DNA of 64,000 nucleotides from Glycomyces tritici (GTDB lineage Bacteria > Actinomycetota > Actinomycetes > Mycobacteriales > Micromonosporaceae), in NCBI RefSeq assembly GCF_030403505.1, contig NZ_JAUEMJ010000006.1:255126-319125 (forward strand), given 5' to 3'. The position numbers and the translations under genes were made by a program. Positions 57,272 to 64,000 of the stretch are shown in pieces. Under the pieces are notes generated by a model. It was not told the origin of the DNA. It searched no databases and was given only the letters and a program-made list of their open reading frames with translations. Every line of letters starts with the position of its first letter. Positions within the stretch are counted from its first letter, which is position 1.

Positions 57272-58570
57272 TCACTTGAGGTGCTTCACCGGCCTGGTGG
57301 CGAGGTTGAGCAGGTACTCGAGCGGCCCGCGTTTGAAGAAGCGGGACCATATGGCGGCGAACACGATCGCTCCGAGGATGAGCGTGAGCACCGGGACCCA
57401 GGAACCGCGGACACCGCCGCCGGGCAGGGAGAGCCAGGACATGACGGCGAAGTGGCCGACGTAGGCCGTCAGGGACATCGTGCCCACCGCGACGATCGGC
57501 GTCATCAGGCGGCGCAGGCGCGGCAGGCGGTCCATCAGGAAGGTCGCGCCCACGATCACCAGGATCGCGATGCCGACGCTGCCGACGATGTCGAACGTGG
57601 TGCCGCTGTGCGGGCCGGCGACGAACAGCTCGCGAACCGACGGCTGGTACTCGAACGACCCGCTGTCCATCGGCGGCTTCGAGGAGCCAGACCAGGACCC
57701 CGAGCCCGAACCCGACCACGAGCCTGAGGACGACCCGTCCTCGGCCATGCTCCGCAGCGCGCCCTTGCCGGCCAGCAGCAGCGAGAGGCCGTACGCCACC
57801 GCCGTGAGCCCGGCGCCGAGGGCGGCGAGGCGGCGCTGGTTGGCGGGGGCGGAGAGGTCGACACGTCCCAGGGCCATGCCGGCCACCACGAACGCGATCC
57901 AGGGGACCGTCGGGTAGAAGCCGGTGAACAGCAGGTCGATCACGCCGACGCCGCTGAGCTTCTCCAGCGGGTCGTACGCGTCGACGGCCTGCTGGAATGA
58001 GTCGCTCAGCAGCGGGCGCATGAGGAACGCCAGCTGCGGCCCGGCCACCGCGAGCGCCGCAGCGGTGATCGCCAGCGTCTTCGCGCTCAGCTTGAGGAAC
58101 ATCATGGCGACGAGGAAGTAGACCCCGTAGAAGCCGATGATGATGACGTCGCCGTAGAGCTTCGCCAGCAGGGTGCCGAAGGCGAGCAGGACGACGGCGC
58201 GGATCGCGATGCGCGCCTTCGCTTTTCGTCCGGCGAGGCCGGTCTTGGGCTCCTTGCGCCCGGCGATGAGCATCAGCGAGAAACCCGCGAGGGTGGCGAA
58301 CAGGACCGACGAGTGGCCGTCGGCCATGTAGCGGACCCAGCTGCCCACCCCGCTCGTGGTCGAGAGCATCGGCCCGACGTGCACGATGTACATGCCGAAC
58401 ACGGCCAGCGCGCGGGCCAGGTCCACCCCGACCAGGCGTCCCATCGACGCGTCGCCCTTCGAAGGGGGAGCGGTCAGGGCGGGATCATCGGGTTCGCCCG
58501 GAGTTCGAAGCGAGGGCGGTGCGTGCTCCTGCGGGGCCGCTTTCTCTTGCGGCGGTTGCGAATGTGTCAT
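57272..58570 (-). CDS. DUF418/HGSNAT-like membrane protein with Ser/Gly-rich insert (paralogue A)
   Basis: 432 residues, about ten helices after a long Pro-rich cytoplasmic N-terminus. LVGVDLARALAVFGMYIVHVGPM is the DUF1624/HGSNAT start; SRFFKRGPLEYLL near the C-terminus is the DUF418 mark. Between helices 7 and 8 there is an extracytoplasmic insert of Ser/Gly/Trp repeats (GSWSGSGSGSWSGSS). Paralogue of the gene at 59335-60630. May transfer acyl groups to cell-surface sugars; unproven. Confidence 0.88.
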   Translation of the reverse strand: MTHSQPPQEKAAPQEHAPPSLRTPGEPDDPALTAPPSKGDASMGRLVGVDLARALAVFGMYIVHVGPMLSTTSGVGSWVRYMADGHSSVLFATLAGFSLMLIAGRKEPKTGLAGRKAKARIAIRAVVLLAFGTLLAKLYGDVIIIGFYGVYFLVAMMFLKLSAKTLAITAAALAVAGPQLAFLMRPLLSDSFQQAVDAYDPLEKLSGVGVIDLLFTGFYPTVPWIAFVVAGMALGRVDLSAPANQRRLAALGAGLTAVAYGLSLLLAGKGALRSMAEDGSSSGSWSGSGSGSWSGSSKPPMDSGSFEYQPSVRELFVAGPHSGTTFDIVGSVGIAILVIVGATFLMDRLPRLRRLMTPIVAVGTMSLTAYVGHFAVMSWLSLPGGGVRGSWVPVLTLILGAIVFAAIWSRFFKRGPLEYLLNLATRPVKHLK

Positions 58571-58629
58571 GTCTCCACTCTGTGGCGAAGGGACGGCGCG
58601 AACCACCCGGCAGGTCGCGGTTTCAGACT

Positions 58630-58664
58630 CGCCGATCGGCGGGAACCGGGGCCCCGATCGGCGG
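58630..58664. promoter_or_regulatory. Two palindromic sites upstream of DUF418 paralogue A
   Basis: CGCCGATCGGCG (58630-58641) and CCCCGATCGGCG (58653-58664), 23 bp apart. A related CCGCCGACCGGCGG lies upstream of paralogue B at 60755, which suggests a shared regulator; the NarL-type response regulator at 60858 is the best candidate. Confidence 0.5.
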
Positions 58665-58696
58665 GGGCGGCCGCACGGGCCCGGCCGACCACCGTC

Positions 58697-59248
58697 TCAG
58701 GGCCGCATGGCCTTCTCGAACCTGAAGAACCCCTCCGGGCCCTCGCCGTGGTCGTCGTCCGCTTCCCCGCCGTGCGGGTCGTGGGGGTCGGGATGGTGCG
58801 CATTGAAGAACTCGACGATGCGGAACCCGCACTTGTTGACGTAGAAGTGGATGTTGCGCTGCTCGAACGAGGGCGTCCCGGTCTCCCACACCTCGGTCTG
58901 CGGGTACGCCGCTTCGATCGCCTTCCACGCCGCGAGGCCGATGCCGCGGCCGTGGTGCTCGGGGGCGATGTAGAAGAAATCCAGCGAGTTGCGGTGCGTC
59001 CGGTCGTCGATCCTCACCACCGCGCCGCCGATCCTCGCCCCCTCGAGCAGCACGTGGTGCACGGCGGCTCCGGGCGCGCGGCATGAGGCCCGGACGTCCT
59101 CATCGGGAGGGATCGGGACCTCCTCGCCGCCGATGCCGTACGCGGCGGCCGCTTCGGTGAACGCCCGCTGCAGCTCCTTCCGGAAGGCCGGGAGGTCGGT
59201 GTCGTCCGCACGCGCGAGCGTGACGGCGTGAGCGGTTGCCTCGGTCAT
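58697..59248 (-). CDS. GNAT family N-acetyltransferase
   Basis: 183 residues. Acetyl-CoA site FFYIAPEHHGRGIGLAAWKAIE, then the helix-strand AYPQTEVWETGTPSFEQRNIHFYVNKCGFRIVEFF characteristic of GNATs. The C-terminus is His/Asp-rich (HHPDPHDPHGG). Lies between the two DUF418 paralogues on the same strand. Substrate unknown. Confidence 0.9.
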   Translation of the reverse strand: MTEATAHAVTLARADDTDLPAFRKELQRAFTEAAAAYGIGGEEVPIPPDEDVRASCRAPGAAVHHVLLEGARIGGAVVRIDDRTHRNSLDFFYIAPEHHGRGIGLAAWKAIEAAYPQTEVWETGTPSFEQRNIHFYVNKCGFRIVEFFNAHHPDPHDPHGGEADDDHGEGPEGFFRFEKAMRP

Positions 59249-59280
59249 GTCGGTACTCCCTGCGAAATGGTGGGGGGCCA

Positions 59281-59308
59281 CCGGGCCGGGGCGGTGGCCC
59301 CGGCCCGG
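59281..59308 (-). terminator. Terminator of the DUF418 paralogue B gene
   Basis: Perfect 12-bp arms CCGGGCCGGGGC and complement with a GGTG loop, between paralogue B and the GNAT gene. Confidence 0.75.
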
Positions 59309-59334
59309 CGGCCCTCCTTGCGTGCCGTGTCCGG

Positions 59335-60630
59335 TCAGCGGATCAGCTTGGCGGGGCTGGTCGCCCAGTGCATGAGGTATTCGAGCGGTCCGCGCTTGAA
59401 GAACCGGGACCACACGAAGGCGAACGCGACGCCCGCCAGGCAGAACCAGCCCCACACCGCCAGTGCCGCGGTGACCGCGCCGCCGTCGCTGTTCGACGGG
59501 ACGTGGTTGAGTGCCCACAGGTGGGCGACGTACAAGGTCAGGGACATCGCGCCGGCCGCCGTGATCGGCGTCAGGAGCTTGCGGGCCAGCGCCGAGCGGT
59601 CCAGCAGCGCGACCGATCCGACGATGACCAGCATCGCTATGCCGATGTTGCCCAGCAGCTCGAACGCGGTGCCCGAGTGCGGCGAGGCCGAGAGCAGGAA
59701 CTGCAGCATGTCCGGGGACCACGGATCGAACCCGCTCATCGAGTCCGACCACGTGCCGGACGAGCCCGTCGAAGACGACGCCGAGCCCGAACCGGAGGAG
59801 CCGGGACCGCCGCTCATGGAGCCGCCGCCCATGCCGCCTCCGGCGAACAGGACCTGCTGCAGCACCCAGGAGAGCCCGTAGCCGACCAGCGCCAGTCCGG
59901 CGCCGACCGAGGCCATGCCGATGCGCACCGCCTTGGCGGCGAGGTCGAGCTTGGCGATCGCCATGCCCGCGAAGAGGTAGGCCATCCAGGGGACGGCCGG
60001 GTAGAGGCCGGTGAACAGCAGTCGGCCGAGGCCGTCGGCGCCCATGCGGGTGACCGGGTCGTGCGCGTTGAGCGCGGTCACGAAGGCCGGCTGCGCCATG
60101 GAGATCCAGTAGAAGACCACGGAGCCGACGAGTGCGAACGCGGCCGAGAGGACCGCCAGCGTCTTGACCCCGCACCGCACGAACGGCAGCGCGAGGAGGA
60201 AGAACAGGCCGTAGAACGCCAGAATGACGATGTCGGTGTGCAACCAGAGGGCCAGCGCCGTGCCGAGGGCGATCAGCAGGACCGCCCGGATGGCGATCTT
60301 CACGATCCGCTGCCGGCGTTCGAGCGCGGGCCGCGGTCGGCGGCCGCCCGCGAGCAGGACCAGCGACAGGCCGGCCAGGATCGCGAACAGGGCCGACGAA
60401 CGGCCGTGCGGGATCTGCATGACCGTGTCGACCACGGGATTCGTGAACTCCTGCATCGGTCCCACATGCGCGTAGAACATGCCGAAGATCGCCAGCGCGC
60501 GGGCCAGGTCGAGCCCGAGCACACGGCCGAGTGCGCCGCTTCGCTGCGGTTTCGGTTCAGGCGGGGTCTCGCGGTCGGTGCGGACCAGCCGCAGCGTCCG
60601 CTCGCTCTGCACGGTGTCGGTGTCAGTCAT
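59335..60630 (-). CDS. DUF418/HGSNAT-like membrane protein with Ser/Gly-rich insert (paralogue B)
   Basis: 431 residues. Same plan as paralogue A: VLGLDLARALAIFGMFYAHVGPM at the N-terminus, SRFFKRGPLEYLMHWATSP at the C-terminus, and an extracytoplasmic insert rich in Gly/Ser/Met (GGGMGGGSMSGGPGSS, SGSASSSTGSSGTWS) at about residue 285. Divergent from the two-component system, with a palindromic site in the 227-bp gap. Confidence 0.88.
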   Translation of the reverse strand: MTDTDTVQSERTLRLVRTDRETPPEPKPQRSGALGRVLGLDLARALAIFGMFYAHVGPMQEFTNPVVDTVMQIPHGRSSALFAILAGLSLVLLAGGRRPRPALERRQRIVKIAIRAVLLIALGTALALWLHTDIVILAFYGLFFLLALPFVRCGVKTLAVLSAAFALVGSVVFYWISMAQPAFVTALNAHDPVTRMGADGLGRLLFTGLYPAVPWMAYLFAGMAIAKLDLAAKAVRIGMASVGAGLALVGYGLSWVLQQVLFAGGGMGGGSMSGGPGSSGSGSASSSTGSSGTWSDSMSGFDPWSPDMLQFLLSASPHSGTAFELLGNIGIAMLVIVGSVALLDRSALARKLLTPITAAGAMSLTLYVAHLWALNHVPSNSDGGAVTAALAVWGWFCLAGVAFAFVWSRFFKRGPLEYLMHWATSPAKLIR

Positions 60631-60754
60631 GGACTCAGCTTGCGGCCGTGCGGGCGCGCTTCCCATCCGGCGAAGGGCCGCCGCGCCGCCGCAGACGGCG
60701 GGAACCGCTCCCTCCTGACGGGGCCTCCTCGCCCGCCGACAGACCGGAGGACCC

Positions 60755-60768
60755 CCGCCGACCGGCGG
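60755..60768. promoter_or_regulatory. Palindromic site between DUF418 paralogue B and the two-component genes
   Basis: CCGCCGACCGGCGG, near-perfect palindrome, similar to the pair at 58630-58664. It is followed by AAATCG. Confidence 0.45.
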
Positions 60769-60857
60769 AAATCGCCGCGGAACGGCCGCGATGGAAGCGC
60801 GGCGAGGTCCGGCCGTGCTACGAATCGATCCGTGGAACCGACAAGCGAGGAGCTGCC

Positions 60858-61517
60858 GTGATCCGGGTACTGATCGTCGACGACGAGGCGCTGATCCGCA
60901 GCGGCATCGAGCTCATCCTCAGCGCCGCACCGGACATCGAGGTCGTCGGCGCCGTCACCGGCGCCCGTGCGGTGGGCGAGGCCGAACGCCTGCACCCCGA
61001 CATCGTGCTGCTCGACATCCGCATGCCTGATGTGGACGGTCTGACCGTGCTCGACCGCATGCTCGCGAAGCCTTCGCCGCCCGTGGTCGCCATGCTCACC
61101 ACCTTCGACAACGACGAGTACGTGGCCGCCGCCCTCCACCGGGGCGCGGCGGGGTTCCTGCTCAAGGACACCGCCCCCGATCACCTGGCCCTGCAGGTGC
61201 GCACCCTCGCCGCCCGCGGCGTGGTGCTCTCCCCCAAGGTCACCTCCACCGTCGTCGACGGCTACCTCGCGGCGGCCCGCAGCCGGCCCGCCGACACCGG
61301 CCTCGTCGACAGCTTGACCGACCGGGAGCGGGCCGTCCTCGTGCACCTCGCCGACGGACTGTCCAATGCGGACATCGCTGCCCGCCTCTACCTCGGCGTC
61401 GGCACCGTCAAAGACCACGTCTCGGCGATCCTCGCCAAACTCCAGGTCGCCAACCGGGTCCAGGCCGCGCTCCTGGCCGAACGCGCGGGCCTGCTCGACG
61501 AAGGCGGGCAGCGGTGA
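60858..61517 (+). CDS. Response regulator, NarL/LuxR type
   Basis: 219 residues from a GTG at 60858 with GCGAGGAG upstream. Receiver: VDDE pocket, phosphoacceptor D53 (LLDIRMPD), FLLKDT lysine. LuxR HTH: LTDRERAVLVHLADGLSNADIAARLYLGVGTVKDHVSAIL. Coupled to the kinase gene by GTGA overlap. Probable targets are the DUF418 genes, from their shared palindromes and position. Confidence 0.93.
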   Translation: MIRVLIVDDEALIRSGIELILSAAPDIEVVGAVTGARAVGEAERLHPDIVLLDIRMPDVDGLTVLDRMLAKPSPPVVAMLTTFDNDEYVAAALHRGAAGFLLKDTAPDHLALQVRTLAARGVVLSPKVTSTVVDGYLAAARSRPADTGLVDSLTDRERAVLVHLADGLSNADIAARLYLGVGTVKDHVSAILAKLQVANRVQAALLAERAGLLDEGGQR

Positions 61518-62653
61518 CCTCGGCCCCGGCCCGCCTGACGGCCTGGTGGCACTCGGGCTCACGCTGGCCCGCCGTCCTCCTCGACGCCGCCCTCATCGCC
61601 GTGGCCGGAGCCGACCTGTGGTTCAACCGCATTCCCGGGAACTGGTGGGACGACGCCGTCCTCGCTGCCGGGGTGCTCGCGCTGGCGGTGCGCCGCCGGT
61701 TCCCGCTGGCGGTCTTCATCGCCACACTGCCGATGCCGCTGCTCATGGGCCAGTCGGCCGCGTCGCTGATCGCGCTGTTCACGGTCGCATGCTCGACGCG
61801 GAACCGGTGGCTGCTGAGCGCATGCGCCCTGGTGTACGCGGGACTGACGATCGCCCCGTGGTGGGGCGGCGGCGACATCCTGGCCGAATCGGCGTGGCCG
61901 GTGTGGGGCGTGTACTCGCTGGCTCCCGCGGGCGCGGCGGTGTTCCTGGGGCAGCTGCTGCAGACCAAGCAGGAGCTGTCACGGCGCCTGGAGGAGATCG
62001 ACGAGGTCCGCGAGCACGAGCAGGCGCTGGCGACGCAGAAGGTGCTGTCGCAGGAGCGCGCCCACCTGGCCCGGGAGATGCACGACGTCGTGTCGCACCA
62101 GGTGAGCCTGATCGCGGTGCGGGCCGGAGCACTGCAGGTCAGCACCGAGGACGCGACCGTGAAGGACGCCGCCGACACGATCCGGACGCTGGCGGCGCGC
62201 ACGCTGGATGAGTTGCGGTACATGGTGAGCGTGCTGCGCGCCGGCGGGGGCGCGGGCAACGGCCTCGCCCCGCAGCCCACGCTCGACCAGCTGGGCGAAC
62301 TGGTCGGCAATACCGGCATGGGGGCGGAGCTGGAGCAGGGGCCGCTGCCGGAGCTCACCCCGCCGGTGCAGCGGGCGATCTACCGGACCGTGCAGGAAGC
62401 GCTGACGAACGCCCGCAAGCACGCCCCCGGCGCCGCGGTCCGCGTCCAGCTCACCCAGGACGACGGCGACGTACTGGCCGAGGTGGTCAACACGGCGCCG
62501 AAACGGCCGGTGGTGCCGCTGCCGAGCGCGAAGCACGGGTTGATCGGCCTCAAGCAGCGCGCGGAACTGCTGGGAGGCGCCTTCGAGGCGGGGCCGACGA
62601 ACGCAGGAGGCTGGAGGGTCGCGCTGCGCGTGCCCCTGAAGTCGATGAGCTGA
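61514..62653 (+). CDS. Sensor histidine kinase, NarL-partner (HisKA_3) type
   Basis: 379 residues. Four to five membrane helices in the first 150 residues with almost no extracytoplasmic domain, then a coiled linker. Phosphoacceptor H190 in LAREMHDVVSHQVSLIAVRAG (HisKA_3), and HATPase boxes TVQEALTNARKHAPG and HGLIGLKQRAELLGG. The membrane-buried sensor suggests detection of an envelope or lipid-soluble signal. Confidence 0.93.
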   Translation: MTSAPARLTAWWHSGSRWPAVLLDAALIAVAGADLWFNRIPGNWWDDAVLAAGVLALAVRRRFPLAVFIATLPMPLLMGQSAASLIALFTVACSTRNRWLLSACALVYAGLTIAPWWGGGDILAESAWPVWGVYSLAPAGAAVFLGQLLQTKQELSRRLEEIDEVREHEQALATQKVLSQERAHLAREMHDVVSHQVSLIAVRAGALQVSTEDATVKDAADTIRTLAARTLDELRYMVSVLRAGGGAGNGLAPQPTLDQLGELVGNTGMGAELEQGPLPELTPPVQRAIYRTVQEALTNARKHAPGAAVRVQLTQDDGDVLAEVVNTAPKRPVVPLPSAKHGLIGLKQRAELLGGAFEAGPTNAGGWRVALRVPLKSMS

Positions 62654-62768
62654 GCATCCGGGGTCTCGGCGCTCGCAAATCCCCAGCCGCACGACCGTGA
62701 ATGAGGACGGAAACCGACCTGGTTCACGCTGATCATGGGGGTGTCAGACACCGTTGAAAGGACCCGTC

Positions 62769-63329
62769 ATGACCGCATCGCCTCCCGTCCCGGCCGGCTC
62801 GAACACCGTGAACCCGTTCATCCTGGCCGACGGCGCCGCCGCCTTGATCGACTTCCTCACCGAAGTCTTCGAGGCCGAAGACGTCCCCGAAGCCCGCACG
62901 CTCGACACCGACGGCCTCATCCTGCACGCCGAGCTGCGCATCGGCGATTCACTGCTCACCGTCGCCGACCGCAAACCGCACTGGCCGTTCACGCCTGCGC
63001 TCGTCCGCGTCTACGTCGACGACGTGGACGCGGTGCTCGCGCGCGCAGAGAAACTCGGCGGGAGGACCCTCACGCGTCCGACCGACTTCTTCGGTGACAC
63101 CCTCGCGCGGTTCCAGGACCCGGCGGCGAACCTCTGGTGGGTGTGTCGGCACGACCCGGACGCCGTCCAGGACTGGTCGCAGACTCCGGAATCGGACGAG
63201 GCGGCGGGAGCGTGGCAGGCTGACGGGGCCGAGGACTGGACCAGCTTCACCACGCCCGAGCTCGAGTACCTCCACTCCAGCCTGGACGAGGCCCTGACCG
63301 GACTCACCGACCCCAGGAAGGCCGGCTAG
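62769..63329 (+). CDS. VOC family protein
   Basis: 186 residues from the ATG at 62769 with GAAAGGA upstream. PhnB-like VOC fold: VNPFILADGAAALIDFLTEVFEAE at the start, then VRVYVDDVDAVLARAEKLGG and LARFQDPAANLWWVCRH. A helical C-terminal extension (about 135-186) is unusual for small VOC proteins. Convergent with a WYL regulator. Confidence 0.87.
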   Translation: MTASPPVPAGSNTVNPFILADGAAALIDFLTEVFEAEDVPEARTLDTDGLILHAELRIGDSLLTVADRKPHWPFTPALVRVYVDDVDAVLARAEKLGGRTLTRPTDFFGDTLARFQDPAANLWWVCRHDPDAVQDWSQTPESDEAAGAWQADGAEDWTSFTTPELEYLHSSLDEALTGLTDPRKAG

Positions 63330-63366
63330 CGCCCGTCGCCGGCGCTGGACCGGCGGCCTCGCGAGG

Positions 63367-64000
63367 TCACCGGTCCAGCGCCGTGAGCATGTGCTGCAGC
63401 ATCTCCCGCATCTCCTCCCGGTCGGCGTCGGCGAGTTCCACCCGATACGGGGTCCCCGCCGGCAGCCACGACAGGCCGTAGGCGATGTCGCGCACGCTCG
63501 CACCGCCCACCGGCCAGCGCGTCCGCTCCGAGCCATCGGCCTCCGCGCCTTGCGCCCACTCGCCGAGGGCGGCCTTGAACGCCCCGATCGGCATGTCGAG
63601 GACCGCGGTCGCGTCCGGTGTGCGGGGCACCCAGGTCCGCGCGACGGTGACCAGCGCCTCCACTCGCTCGGGTGCCAGAGCGCGCGGTGCGAACGCGACG
63701 CGCAGCGGCTCGACGTCCCGCACGCGGTCGACGCGGAAGGTCCGCCAGTCGGCGCGGCCGAGGTCCCAGCACACGAGGTACCAGTCCCCGCCGACCGGGA
63801 CGAGCGAGTGGGGCTCGACGCGGCGCTCCTGCCGCTCGCCTCCGGCGGGCGTGTAGCCGAGCCGCACCCGCTCGCGATCGCGGCATGCCAGCGCCAGATC
63901 GGTGAGCACTTCCGATGAGACCCCGCTACTCCCGGGCGCGTGCTGGAGCGCCGGGGCCAGGGCGCTCACTCTGCGGCGCAGCCGCACCGGGAGCACCTGC
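63367..64000 (-). CDS. WYL domain transcriptional regulator (N-terminus beyond window)
   Basis: The last ~210 residues are visible and the frame stays open to the right edge, so the HTH is outside. WYL core: RRVEPHSLVPVGGDWYLVCWDLGRADWRTFRVDRV, then a WCX C-terminal domain. Shape and length fit YafY-type regulators. Its likely partner is the convergent VOC gene. Confidence 0.85.
   Translation of the reverse strand, partial: QVLPVRLRRRVSALAPALQHAPGSSGVSSEVLTDLALACRDRERVRLGYTPAGGERQERRVEPHSLVPVGGDWYLVCWDLGRADWRTFRVDRVRDVEPLRVAFAPRALAPERVEALVTVARTWVPRTPDATAVLDMPIGAFKAALGEWAQGAEADGSERTRWPVGGASVRDIAYGLSWLPAGTPYRVELADADREEMREMLQHMLTALDR

Overview
The window is about 70% GC and almost fully coding, with frequent ATGA/GTGA gene overlaps, GTG starts and leaderless promoters. 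These traits point to a high-GC actinobacterium (Actinomycetota). The block alr - hydrolase - tsaE - tsaB - rimI - tsaD has a typical actinobacterial order. The genus cannot be fixed from the sequence; a Glycomyces-like or related soil actinomycete is only a guess. No rRNA, tRNA or CRISPR array was seen. A perfect 16-bp parS centromere site lies inside metE, which suggests, but does not prove, that the window is on the origin-proximal part of the chromosome.

Left part (1-15.9 kb): a truncated beta-lactamase-fold hydrolase, a phosphotransferase, a DinB-like protein, a chloramphenicol-type MFS exporter, a TetR/DUF6463 pair, a VOC protein with a divergent WYL regulator, a lipoprotein, the t6A-tRNA/RimI/alanine racemase cluster, then metE under a cobalamin riboswitch and a leaderless SDR gene.

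16-27.6 kb: a three-gene operon of a WXG100-like protein, a WXG/DUF1023 hydrolase and a lipoprotein; a secreted subtilase; a FluC (CrcB) pair; a dicarboxylate/amino-acid:cation symporter preceded by a 27-codon cysteine-containing leader peptide and a structure that can hide its ribosome binding site; a TetR/DUF2306 pair sharing a 38-bp palindrome; and a DUF418 membrane protein.

27.6-43.2 kb: a TctCBA tricarboxylate transporter with a CitA/CitB-type two-component system; a two-gene clpP-like operon whose second protein lacks the catalytic serine, facing an XRE regulator with an ssrA-like LAA tail (PopR/ClgR style); small regulator-effector pairs (ArsR/SRPBCC, TetR/SMR pair, TetR/OYE, TetR/SDR) with readable operators; a 168-bp MITE-like element; an SDR pseudogene; and the decayed tail of an ECF41-type sigma factor.

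43.2-52.8 kb: one catabolic unit with a LacI regulator, two Gfo/Idh/MocA oxidoreductases, a cupin, an LplB/LplC/LipO-type ABC importer without ATPase, and a GH30 subfamily-8-like glucuronoxylanase with a carbohydrate-binding module inserted in its barrel. The set reads as secreted cleavage of xylan, uptake of the products and oxidation or epimerisation of the sugars inside the cell.

52.8-54.9 kb: a 2.1-kb island with no recognisable gene, full of tandem repeats (seven copies of a 76-85 bp unit, 75-bp units, several short minisatellites).

54.9-64 kb: an SRPBCC protein, a CrtI-like oxidoreductase, two DUF418 paralogues with Ser/Gly-rich inserts flanking a GNAT acetyltransferase, a NarL-type two-component system probably linked to them, a VOC protein and a WYL regulator cut by the window end.
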